This document shows, one piece after another, positions 33,177-43,741 of a stretch of 64,000 nt of DNA (position 1 is the stretch's first letter; every line of letters begins with the position of its first letter). This DNA is from Sclerotinia nivalis (taxonomy: Eukaryota; Ascomycota; Leotiomycetes; Helotiales; Sclerotiniaceae): NCBI GenBank assembly GCA_029531795.1, contig JAPEIS010000003.1, positions 310,001 to 374,000 on the forward strand. Direction: 5' to 3'. A program made the position numbers and the translations under genes. The notes under the pieces were generated by a model. The model worked only from the letters and a program-made list of their open reading frames with translations, was not told the origin of the DNA and made no database searches.

Positions 33177-36100
33177 GATGGACAGTGGTGATAGAACGAC
33201 GAGACCGGCAAGTAAGAAGAAACCAAGATATGATTTAAAAATTAATAGAATTTAAATTGATTGATCCGGCCGGCGGAGAGAAAGAATTGCAAACAATATC
33301 TTGCCTCAAGTAAGAGGTAGAAACAATCTTGAAAGAAAAGAAGGTATAGAGAGAGAATGGGCCTGCCCGAAAATTGAAGTGGGAGAAGTGGCGATGATAG
33401 TTTAGTTTGCCAGAGCGTCAAAGTATAAATGGTGGGAGGCAGAAGAAAGGAATAGGAAGAAGGATGAGAATACAATAGGTGTCTTGCCACGGAGAAATGC
33501 CTAGCATGGAAAAACACGAGTCCGTTACAGAAAGTCGTAGACATTTGGTATCAAAAACTACAATGTGAAGCTCATACCAGGGAGTGATCTTGATCACTCG
33601 ATACATGAGCATGTAAATACTCCAGACAAATTTTGTCGGACTTACGATTCTTGGTTGGAAGCTCGGCTTTAGCCCTGTCTGCTAAGAGACAATTCCATGG
33701 CCACAATCACTAGTTTCTCCAATTACGGAGGTGTGTAGCATGTACGAGACGTCTGAGGGTCAGTCTGTGGCGTTGTTGTGACAGTGGGACCATCGTATGA
33801 TGCGTGATCAAATTTTTTATGAATAGCGTTGATTGGAAGATTCTTACTCAATGAATGATCGACACAAGGATATAACGGCCTGTCAGATGAGTGGCGGTCA
33901 TGCATACCGGTACGGGACTCGAGGAACAGTTGCAGGGCAAAGCGCCTGGAGTAATTTCGTGTTCTCTACTGATAATCTGGGGACAGGAAATGTGAACCAC
34001 GACAACAATGAATGCCCTACCCGTGTAGGATTTCGGCACGGAGATGCGATTGTATGTACAAGTATCAATGAAAAACATCTTTTCTGTACCCCTCAGGTTG
34101 AGGAGGCTCCAGCGTTTTCGACATGTTGTTGAGACATCAATGTTGTCTGGAAAATGAGGTGTGAAGCTTTCCGAGTCTCATCATCAAATCAATACCTTGT
34201 CAAACTTGACTGGCATAAATAAATGTCATCGCTAACCCGATCGGTGTATTTTATCCCGGTGCCAACCCTATTGGGTAATAGATGTTTCGCTCAGCGTGCT
34301 CGCTTGTGAACGGGTACATTCTGACATGCGAAGTAACCCGGTTGCTTATCACAGATTTGATCCTATTTCAACGAAACGTGAATAGCCTCATATTATTTCT
34401 ATCGTCTCCATCAGATTTCAATAGTTATCGTCCAGTTGAATGATGGTATTCTAAATCATACTTTTTTCAATTATGATATGATGTTCACTTAATTTTATAT
34501 ATGGGAGGATACGACATCAATATTCTTCAATAAGATTTTAATAGATGCTAACTAAGTATGTATGTACGTCTTGCACGCACATATGTATAGCGACTGGCTG
34601 AGAATTGTCTTCAAGGGAAATTTGTTGAAGATACTTTTTTGGGCAGCGAACAAATGAGAGGTCGTTAGCTTCCCTCTAAGCGCCCATGTGAGATCATTCA
34701 AACTGTTGGTTAGATCAAATTTAGGTCTATCGGCGTCATCGTTCCGAGTTACAACATTTCCATGTTCTAATTATGCACATGCTTTGCCACCATCCGATAT
34801 CAAACTTCCGTCCCAAATTTATTTATCGGTCAAGGCTCAAGAAGTCCCGTCAGATGTGTACCGCTGTATAACCTGATATAAATATATGGAGGATGAAATC
34901 AGAGGATGCAAACATTCTTTCGATTTTCATATCAATTTTACAGTGTCGGCAATACATTTTGAAGTCATCCTATCGAGGTGTTCTCAGACGCTTTAATGTT
35001 GGTTTTCAGCGTCAAATCCTGAAACGCCACTCGTCGTTTGATTCTTTCCGATGCAAGTCAGCTCGTGAAAAGTCTTTGCCGCAACAATGCCATTCCCTAC
35101 AATTTATTTACTTAGCCTTCGTAGTGGGGTCGAATACTAGGCTATCACGGCATCTGTACTACAAGGCTAAATTTACAGAAGCATGTGAACACCAACCAGG
35201 ACTTGCGAGCAAAGGAAATAAGCAGCTCTTTTTTTGCAGTGCATGAATACGGGTCTCCAAGCGGTCTCCCTGTTATAATCCTGCCTTTCCACTACTCTGA
35301 ACGTATTTTCGTTGATAATAGTATATTCCTACTGCGCAATTTCGACGTGGACTCATCGCGATGCAAAATATATTCTTGTCTAGCGAATCCTCCCAAGGTC
35401 TTTATACTGGTCCTTAGGTTATTTGTCAATTTCGTCCGCTGTCGATGGAACAATATTGTAAGGTCTTGAATATCTTCCTCTTGCTATCGTTTTGTAGGCT
35501 TCATCTGCATGATCAGTGTAGACATTTCTGATATTAAAAAGAGCATCTCCGGAGCTCGTCTGAAAGGCGGCATTCGTCTGGAATTTACCTTAGTAAGGAG
35601 TTCTAGTGATTTTTCTGCTTAGCAATACTCTTTCTTTGAAACGAGTAGATTCAATATTTACTAATTGAATCCGCCCATACATTATTGGGAGACTAATAGC
35701 CTTGTGTGTATTGATCTTCATATATTCCTTCAGCCCTGCGTTGATTAAACTAATCGCACATATCAGGATTCTATTTTTATCCATGAATATTATCAACATG
35801 GACATGTGCCTAATTTAAGCATTTGGGGAAGATTTTTGGGAATGAACCTCCTGGTCCTTAGTCGTTGATCTCTCCCCCTCCATATTGGTGTTGTACCGAA
35901 GTGGCAAAGCTTGAAATATGACTCCACTACCATTCAGTACTTACTCACGGTTGGGTGATTATTGTTCTACATCAAGCAGACTTCTGCTAAGTCAATTACA
36001 TCGCATTGTCAAATATTTGCTCCCGAACATTAATGTTCAATCACAAATCATACTGGAGATATTCTCAATATGCGTTCTTAATACGCTATCTTTTGACGTG

Positions 36101-36255
36101 TTGTAGAGTACCTCATTCTCATTGGATGTTTGCCCGTTTAACTTTACTCAACTAAAAACAAAACCATGACTCCACGTGGAAAATTTCTGGTTCCGGTTTC
36201 CAGGTAGATTTGAGGGTTTCATTGTTTGTTATCTCTCTCGGAAAATATTTTTATA
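33177..36255. other. 3-kb AT-rich gene-poor region
   Basis: No supportable gene. The longest frame, 33833-34132 (about 99 codons), has no family features and an equally long overlapping frame on the other strand. From about 34400 to 36250 the sequence is AT-rich with frames under 120 codons. It leads into the Tc1-like element at 36258. Confidence 0.55.
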
Positions 36256-36257
36256 TA

Positions 36258-37581
36258 AGAGTTCTGGACATCACTCACCGCACATTTAAGCGAGATCAAC
36301 CCAGCCACCTTATTTCCAACCCCCCATTTTAAATAATCTATCATTATTCGAATCTTCAATATTTTCTTTTCAAATTCAAAATGGATATTCAATTTAATGA
36401 TGGGGATGATAATCATCAATTTCATGAAAATTGGAAGACCCCTCGTCGCTCTAGAGTCATACAGGTTCGAGAGTTAGGAAGATCGTAGAGCTGGATCGCT
36501 CAAAATTTGGGTGTACCACGATCCACCGCAAGGGGAATAATTAAATCGAATTCTACTAAGAGAACTAGGAAAGGGAAAGTTTACCTTCCTAGTATAATGA
36601 CAGTGAAAGAGATTCGTCGAATTATAAGGATTATAGCGAATAATTGGTCCAAAAGGAGAATGACTTTCGAGCAAATCAAAAACGTACTAGACATCAAAGC
36701 TTCGATATATACAATTCATCGAAAGCTATGTCGGCATAACTATAAAAGATGTATAATATGCCCTAGATTATTTATTTCAAAGGCCTAAACAAAAAAACGG
36801 TTAAATTTTGCATTATCGTATCGATGATGGGGGATTAGTAACGTCGCTACTGTTCGAGAAAGGGGGGGTAATTGGAGGAAAGTTATATAATCGGATGAGA
36901 GTACTTTTGAGTTAGGAAAGAGTGGTAGGATTTGGATTACTTGTAGGGTTGATGAAAAAAGATATACTAGTTGTATTAAATCAGTATACCATTCAGGAAG
37001 GGTGTCGATGATGATATGGGGTGCTTTAGGTTGGAATTATAAATCTTCATTAGTCTTTTTGGAGAAAAATATGGACGACAAGGGGATCACTTCGATGGCA
37101 TATTGGGATCAGATCTTTATTCCAATCATTTTCCCTTTATTTGATAAATTAGGACCTGAATATATATTTATGGAGGATAATGCAAAGGTCTATTTGAAAT
37201 ATGCTAGAACAGCTCGATTGGAGTATGGAGTTAGAGGCTTTCAATGGCCCCCTTTCTCTCCAGATCTCAATCCAATTGAGAAGGTATGGTGCTGGATGAA
37301 GGAGGAATTGAAAAAACTATTATTTGTACCTACTTTTATTGAAGAATTAAAGCGAAAATTGAGAAGGTTATAGGAGATAGTAGATCCCTTAGATTTCAGG
37401 CCATATACTGAGAGATTGGTATATAAATTGGAAGATGTAATTAAAGTAAAGGGATTGGCCACTATTCATTAATATATCTTCAAAATTTCAATCAAAAATA
37501 TTGTAAAGTTGATTTATTATTAAATTATTAAAAGTATATACGAAAAATGGATGGTGTGCGGTGAGTGATGTCCAGAACTCT
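36258..37581 (+). mobile_element. Tc1/mariner-superfamily transposon, 1324 bp, inactive
   Basis: Terminal inverted repeats AGAGTTCTGGACATCACTCA... and its reverse complement match for about 27 bases at 36258 and 37581, flanked on both sides by a TA target duplication (36256-36257 and 37582-37583). Between them lies one damaged transposase frame on the plus strand. The perfect ends suggest insertion was not ancient, while the coding part is dead. Confidence 0.93.
36381..37472 (+). pseudogene. Tc1-type DDE transposase relic with five in-frame stops
   Basis: Starting at the ATG at 36381, one frame runs to the TAA at 37470-37472, interrupted by TAG at 36486, TAA at 36786, TGA at 36825, TAA at 36888 and TAG at 37371, with no frameshift. 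The N-terminal helix-turn-helix region includes SWIAQNLGVPRSTARGI. The catalytic core is recognisable: SDESTFEL (first Asp), FMEDNAKVY (second Asp) and SPDLNPIEKVWCWMKEEL (acidic third residue, DD34E spacing). WRKVI-stop-SDE stands where the family has Trp, and RS-stop-SWIAQ where Gln would fit. Pure substitution damage without indels fits RIP-like C-to-T decay on both strands. Confidence 0.88.
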
Positions 37582-37583
37582 TA

Positions 37584-38118
37584 CTTTGTAAGAGGACAAT
37601 TTGTTGTAAAGAAAATATAATATTTTGGTTTGTTTGATATGAGTCATGAACCAAGATTGCTGTTCTAGTGTAAGAATTTGTTAAATCTCGTTTTTTCATG
37701 GAGCTTCTGACGTATATTCATTTATTTCATCCTTGCGATAGGCGATTGGTACAGTTTGAACTCCTATTGATATGTTGATGATGTTTGGTGACATCTCGAA
37801 GATAACGGGGATAACTTCTGTTGGTAGTTGAAGCGCACTTTCTGTGTTTATCACACGTTCCTTCCTTTTTGATCTTCTCTCTCTCTCTTCCCTTCTTCGT
37901 GGCTTCCTTTTTCTTTCTTACATTGATTTAGACTTGATAAAATTGGTGTAATATTTCCAAAACCACCATAATTTTCTCTCCAGCTTTCGATTTGTCGTCC
38001 AGTACTCAGGACCTTATATCTCGATCTTCAGACTTTTCGGAGGCCTCGATAAATAGTGAGACTCTTACATACCATTGCAGAAAGCCCTTTTATTCAAGGG
38101 AAGATTTCATATCCAAAT
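37584..38118. promoter_or_regulatory. Upstream region of the UDP-glucose dehydrogenase gene
   Basis: The 535 bp between the transposon and the ATG at 38119 contain a pyrimidine-rich stretch (about 37860-37920, CTCTCTCTC..TTCTTTC) of the kind often found before fungal transcription starts. No other feature. Confidence 0.4.
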
Positions 38119-40138
38119 ATGCCAACAAAATACTCGAAATCTCCAGATATAGACGAAAGTATCCCTGATACGTCGACAGCACCCACAACACCAGATGATA
38201 GTCTTACTTTCAGTCCCGTATTACAGGCTTTGAGCTTGGATGATGGGATTACATTGGAAAATTCTCCTGTGAATGAAACATATGCGCATCATCTCGTGGA
38301 AAATATCTGTTTTGTGGGTGCGGGGTATGTTGGTATGTACAATTTCTTAGTTGCCATCAATATAATTGCCTCCCATTAAACCAAAGAACTCTATTGAACC
38401 CGCTATCAGGTGGACCAACAGCAGCCATCCTCGCTCTTCAAAACCCACGCATCAGATTCACAGTCATCGATAAAGACTCTTCAAGGATCAAACAATGGAA
38501 TTCAAAACACTTACCAATCCATGAACCTGGGCTATCAGAAATTATTCGTATTTGTCGTGATGGGTCGAGAGTCTTTTCATCCTCCAACAATTCTTCAAAA
38601 GATGTTGAATCCTTTTCTGGAGAATTCTCCGAGCGGAATCATCATATCCATATTCCTGCACGATCACCAAATTTATTCTTCTCTGATGACATTGAGACGA
38701 GTCTGCGTGAAGCAGATTTAATCATGATTGCAGTTAATACACCCACAAAAACCTATGGCATAGGAGCTGGTAAGGCAACGGATATGACGGCTGTAATATC
38801 TGCTGTGCAAGATATTGGGAAACATGCAAAGGCTGGCACTATTATTGTGGAGAAAAGTACCGTGCCGGGTAGAACTGGAGAGTTCATCAAAGATACCGTA
38901 TAACATCATTTCACTCCACTCCCACAAAAATAATAGCTAATATCCCCTAGCTGGCGATTCACCGTCCCCATACCCACTTCCCCATTCTTTCCTCCCCCGA
39001 GTTCCTCTCCGCCGGCACCGCAATCCGCGATCTCCTATATCCAGACCGCATTCTCATCGGCTCCTCTCTCAGCTCTCGCTCGGCCACCAACTCCCTCGCA
39101 TCCCTCTACCACTGGCTTCCCTCATCAAAAATAATCCGCACCTCGACCTCCTCCTCCGAACTCGCAAAACTCGTTTCCAACGCCATGTTAGCACAACGAA
39201 TAAGTTCCATCAATAGTATTTCCGCGATATGCGAATGCATCGATGCAAACATCAATGAAGTAGCTACTGCTGTGGGTATGGATTCTAGAATTGGGAGTAA
39301 ATACTTGAAAGCGGGCATAGGATTTGGAGGTAGTTGTTTTGGGAAGGATATTAGGATTTTGATGTTTTTAGCGGAGGAATTGGGGTTGCAGGAAGTGGTA
39401 AGGTATTGGGAGAGTGTTTTGGCGGTTAATGAGTGGCAGAGGAGGAGGTGGGTAGAGGGAATTGTGAAGGCTTTGGGAGGCGGGTTAAGGGGGAAGAAGA
39501 TGGTGGTTTTGGGGTATGCTTTTAAGAAGGGAACAGGGGATGTGAGGGAGAGCTTAGCAGGGAATGTGGTGAAAATGTTGGGGGAGGAACGACCGGGATG
39601 TATTGTGGTTTGGGATGATGGGTGTGAGAGTGAGGTTTTGAAGGAGGAATTAAGAGGGCTTGAGGGAGCAAGGGTCGAAGAAAATTTGTATGCTGCGTGT
39701 GACGGAGCAGATGCGGTACTGGTTTGTAGAGAGCTGGAAACATCTTCGACAGACGCGAACCCGGAATTAGAAGATCCAAGGCCATTTTTAAATCATCCAT
39801 CGGAAATTGATTTGCTAGATCTACAAAACTACCTATCATCGAAGTCTCACTCCAACTTAAATAAAGACGATCCTCTAGGAAGACTCTATCCCGAACCAGC
39901 CTGCGAGGACGAAGAAAATTGCGCGAAATGCGAGCGGAGCGAGCAGAGGCATAAAGGGAAGATAAACACAAAAGAAGCGCAAACTATCGACTGGAAAAGA
40001 ATAATTATGGGATTGAAAGCTCCAAGATGGATATTCGACGGAAGAGGTGTTATTGATAGGGCTGAGATGGAGAAAATTGGGAAAGATATTGGGGTGGAGG
40101 CTAGGGTTGTGGAGGTCGGAAAGGTACCGCTGATATGA
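38119..40138 (+). CDS. UDP-glucose 6-dehydrogenase, 629 aa
   Basis: The enzyme oxidises UDP-glucose to UDP-glucuronate with two NAD+ in the cytosol, feeding glucuronate/xylose-containing polymers. Exons are 38119..38332, 38410..38897 and 38951..40138. The first junction rebuilds the NAD loop VGAGYVGGPTAA through a split Gly codon. Other landmarks are VNTPTKTYGIGAGKATDM, VEKSTVPGRTGE, SSPEFLSAGTAI, the NAMLAQRISSINSI helix and the catalytic cysteine in GFGGSCFGKDI (about residue 362). The C-terminal domain has VLGYAFKKGTGDVRES. The start MPTKYSKSPDI precedes an acidic Thr/Ser-rich stretch of about 55 residues; no other ATG lies between the upstream GTG and it. An insertion of about 95 residues near the C-terminus (ETSSTDANPELEDPRP.. 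to AQTIDWKRI) is Glu/Lys-rich, as in other fungal versions. The last part is partly duplicated 1.4 kb downstream. Confidence 0.94.
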
Positions 40139-40469
40139 TTACCGAATCCCTATTTGCGGTTATCTTATTCATTGTGTCTATTTTCATAAAACTCTGATTG
40201 AAACAACCCAAGTGGTGCGGATACTGTATGATTGGTTGTGTAATTTAGAAGTTAATGTCGTTTTGATCATTCTACTTCGCTTCATGTCCATTTTTCTGTT
40301 ATTGTGGATATTGTGATGTCTTTCGTTTGTGGTTACATGTAGACAAATATGCCATTCAGCTCCTTATGTCCCACCATGAAGGACTTTAAGTTCCTTCTAA
40401 TTTCCGCCACGAATGAAGAATAATATTATGCTATTGTGAAAGATGTGCATCAAAATAAATATAGAGGCA

Positions 40470-40615
40470 TTAAGCCAACAGCAAAAGGTATTATATCAAG
40501 GATAGGAAAGGTATTACACCAATGTATGAAAGGTATTACACCAAAATATAAAGGTATTGAGCAAAAGCATTACGCCAACGATAGGGAAGGTATTACACCA
40601 ATATATGAAGTGTGC
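40470..40615. repeat. Degenerate minisatellite with AAGGTATTACACCAA core
   Basis: About five to six imperfect units of 20-27 bp share AAGGTATTACACCAA (variants AAGGTATTATATCAA and AAGCATTACGCCAA) followed by a TATGAA/TAGGGA tail. The GTATTACACCA core reappears in the array at 41763-41990. Confidence 0.75.
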
Positions 40616-41440
40616 GCTTGCAAGCTGCTTCAAAAATGGATTGCATGGCGGTCTGCAAGCAAGACTAGATCTGCTGAATGCTCTTCGTCTATGTGTCTGA
40701 AGAGCTGTTGATCTCCAAGCTGGACTTGGACTGTCCACGATATCTTCTCCTGTCTCGCTCATCACACTGATGACGTGCTCTACATTGGATAGATGTCCGT
40801 TTTCGCTTTCGTGGACAATAAGCGCTCGATGTGGTTGTAATTGTTACAACGCCAGCACTATCCGTAATGGAAGCGGCGGCAACTCCAGGATTGTATTATG
40901 GATTTGTTGTTGTGCCTTCTGTTTTTGGGACTGGCTCCGTTTGGTCTCGTATATCGTGGTTGAACCATCTTAAAGGGAGAAACACTCTGTGCATTGTGCT
41001 TTTTGTACCGGCTCCGTTTGGACCGGCTCCGCTTGGTCTCGTGGTTAGATCATCTCTTAAAGAGAGTCAAATGAACCAGTGTAAAATCGGTCATCATCAA
41101 TTGGTCCGGATTGAAGAGAGCCAATTGTGAAAATGTAAACTCGTTTGCGTTCAATGGGCTTAGATCGTAGAGCCGAATGAGCGAGTGTAAGATCGTGCTG
41201 TTAAAAGTGAGTCAGCCTGCATTACCAAATTCACGTATGTTATTTGCATATTTGAATTGAGTGGGAATAATTCTTATCAGTATGGAATACAGATATAGAG
41301 AGAGATCTCGTATTTTTTGATTTTGAAGAAATGATGATGTTTGAAGTCAAGCCGCGTCATCAGGTCTTGATGACGCTGGGCTCTGGGGCCATCCTCTGGA
41401 CAAAAGAATATCATCTACACTTTTAATAATTGTATGATAT

Positions 41441-41525
41441 TTGTAAGATGTGTTATTGATAGGGCTGAAATGGAGAAAACTAAGAAAGATATAGGGGTGG
41501 AGGTTAGAGTTGTTGGGGTAGGGGC
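41441..41525 (+). pseudogene. Duplicated fragment of the UDP-glucose dehydrogenase 3' end
   Basis: The bases TGTTATTGATAGGGCTGAAA and the following 50 match 40048-40120 of the dehydrogenase gene (VIDRAEMEKIGKDIGVEARVV) with scattered substitutions and no frame break over about 70 bases. Similarity fades on both sides. It is a local duplication of a coding scrap without its own start. Confidence 0.8.
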
Positions 41526-41762
41526 GGGGAGGAAAGGGTGGGTAGCTTGTGAGATTAGTTGGACTTGGGCATAGTGGAATTGGAGAGTAGGAAGGACTGA
41601 GTGGAGGAGTCATTCATATAATAAGAATCTTTGAATCTAAGTAATCGGCCTTAAATACTCGTAGTGAGTAAGACCAGTCGGTTGACATTGTGTGTTAACT
41701 ATCTAGTATCTGGTATCTAGTATTTAGTACATACATGATTTAGCGGGGACCATAACCCACCA

Positions 41763-41990
41763 AGGATCTTCCATCCTTATAACATGGTATTCCACCGTTA
41801 TAATCAAGAATTCCTCTTGCAGAGGATCTTACATCCACAGAATATAGTATTACACCATCAATCAAGAATTCCTCTTGCTACGGCATTCCGCCATATGAAT
41901 AAGCATTACGCGAAGATGAAGAATTCCTCTTGTGAAGGACCTTACATCCAACAGAACAGTATTACACCATCAATTAAGAATTCCTCTTGC
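41763..41990. repeat. Minisatellite of four 54-58 bp units
   Basis: Units begin near 41763, 41821, 41879 and 41933; each ends AAGAATTCCTCTTG(C/T). Complete units contain GGATCTTACATCCA and AGTATTACACCATCAAT. The third unit is the most diverged. Confidence 0.85.
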
Positions 41991-42235
41991 GTAGTATGGT
42001 CTTTGTGTAAGAAGCCCCCCGTAATTGTCAGCCAATCCGCCTCTTGATGATGACATAGTTGTACTAGGACCAGCCGCCCTGTGTCTCGTCCCTTCCTTCA
42101 CTTCTTCGTCTTCATCTTATGGAAACCATATGCTTCCGAAGATGGCATTGTTGTTCTTTGTTGAGGATCCACGTCTTGTATGGGGTGGATTCGAGCATGC
42201 AACGTTGTCAATTATGATATGTCTGTGGTATAGCT

Positions 42236-43741
42236 TCATCCTGCGGCCATGGCATTCGTGCTACCGGGATATTTTTGCTTGATAAGGTATTCCAGGAGAC
42301 TCTTGTTGGGACGACGATTCATCCATCTTTGTATGACATTCACGGCATTTTGAAGTTTCGCCGTGTCTTTTGGCTTCGAAAGGTCCGCGTGCTCTGGCTC
42401 AACGAGGATATAGTCTTTTTCCCTGCGGCAAAGATTCCGCACAAATCGTACGTGGACCCCGAGAATCTTACTTGATTCTACCACGGATTTCCCTCGTTCA
42501 CCAATCAGAGCACCTGGCACGGATCTCTTGCCTGTGACATCAATCGAGAATGCGAGATCGTAAGTCGGTCCGGGGAATTCTGCTTCTGCTTCTGCTTCTG
42601 TTTCTACTTTTGCTTCTATTTTTGTTTTTATTTCTATTTCTGTTTCTATTTTTACTTCTATTTCTGTTTCTATTTCTGCTTCTACTTTTGCTTCTATTTC
42701 TACTTCTGCTTCTGCTTCTGCTTCTGCTTTTGCCTCTGCTTCTGCTTCTGCTTGTAGTCGATTGTGCTCATCCCGCATATCCGCGTATTGTTTGGTAGCA
42801 TCTAGCGTTGCTTTGATGTATGCGTAACCTTTAGTGAGGTGTGTCATAATTGTGGGAATTTTCCCGAAGCCATCCCCTGGTACAACATTGCTTGCGATCA
42901 TTGATCCCACAATCGTGCGAAAATATTGCCGTTCTAGTATTCTCTCATATCCTCTAAATCTCCCGATGTGAGCAAGATCATTATGAGCTACATCTGTTAG
43001 CATTTATTGATCATGTAAGATCGGCAGTTTGCAGACATACTAGGACTTAAGCTGTCGTACACAGTGTCTAACACACTCCAAATGATATACGCCTCGACAG
43101 TCTTGAACTCCTTGGAATATTTATCGGCCCATGTGTATGCTGAGTGAAGACTCTTATCGAGTCACGCTTTATCATTTTTGAGCAAGGCAAGAGATTCAAT
43201 TTCTTGTAACTTTAAACCATAGAGAGCGAGGTCAGCGCTTGAGAGAGAGGTATCCTTGCCCTCCATCGGCTGTTGCTGAAACGCGAGATCGCGTCTTAGC
43301 ACATGTATTGTTGCGGCGTGTAAAGTCTTTTGCATGCCGGCACAATTTCTGTCAAAGTATCCAGGGATTGCCGACGGTGCTACTATAGTACGGTCGAGGC
43401 TGTCACCTGGTTTTGCATTGTTGAATTCTGGAAAAGCAGCAGCAAACGCTGCATGGTCGTTGTCCACTAGATATCTATTAGTATTTTCTTATAATCAAGA
43501 GGTTTACTCGATGCGCACAGAGTGATGTGTATACTTTGCGTAATATTTCCCAAATTCTACGAGATTCTGGGAAATTCTTGTATCGTGAGTCGGTATAGAA
43601 GAGTTCGTATGATGAACGAAACTCATCATGGACCCTTGTTTTTTGACGTGGGCATTTAGAGGATATTGACTTAATCCTATGTAATACATCTTCGTAAAGG
43701 TCAAGTTTGACTTGCGTCAAGGACGTGTCTTTTTCTTCCAT
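42236..43741 (-). pseudogene. Unusual gene with acidic dipeptide repeats and KH-like core, one in-frame stop
   Basis: Exons read as 43741..43519, 43466..43041 and 42987..42236 (introns 52 and 53 bases, both with CTAA-type branch points), 466 codons with every junction in frame but a TGA at 43164..43162 in exon 2. Exon 1 (MEEKDTSLTQVKLDLYEDVL) and exon 2 (MEGKDTSLSSADLALYGLKL) carry a duplicated motif. After a helical region comes a long array of alternating Glu with Ala/Ile/Val/Lys (about 305-360), encoded by TTCTGC/TTCTAT-type repeats at 42578-42753. The C-terminal part, VPGALIGERGKSVVESSKIL, looks like a KH RNA-binding core with a GxxG loop. The sequence beyond the TGA stays protein-like (LDKSLHSAYTWADKYSKEF). 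A weak alternative intron (GTTTAA...CTCAG) could remove the TGA, so the gene may still be functional. No known family recognised. Confidence 0.55.
42578..42753. repeat. Hexanucleotide-type coding repeat (TTCTGC/TTCTAT variants)
   Basis: The plus strand is a run of GCTTCT/ATTTCT/ACTTTT-type hexamers. On the minus strand it encodes alternating acidic and small or hydrophobic residues (AEAEAE, EIEAKVEAEIETEIE). It lies inside exon 3 of the KH-like gene and length differences would stay in frame. Confidence 0.9.

Larger units (their letters stand above)
40139..42235. other. 2.1-kb repeat-rich region downstream of UDP-glucose dehydrogenase
   Basis: No gene is called. It holds two minisatellites (40470-40615 and 41763-41990), repeated GGCTCCGTTTGGTCTCGT motifs near 40930-41040, a scrap of duplicated coding sequence (41441-41525), and TAGTATCTGG/TATCTAGTAT short repeats near 41700. 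Open frames of 80-100 codons overlap these repeats. Confidence 0.6.

Noticed and set aside
33833..34132. 99-codon plus-strand frame
   Set aside because: An almost equally long frame overlaps on the minus strand; no signal peptide, domain or splice support.
41347..41613. 88-codon Pro-rich minus-strand frame
   Set aside because: It is the antisense of the duplicated dehydrogenase scrap and its GGGG-rich flank.
42550..42798. 82-codon plus-strand Leu/Phe-rich frame
   Set aside because: Antisense of the Glu-dipeptide repeat in the KH-like gene.
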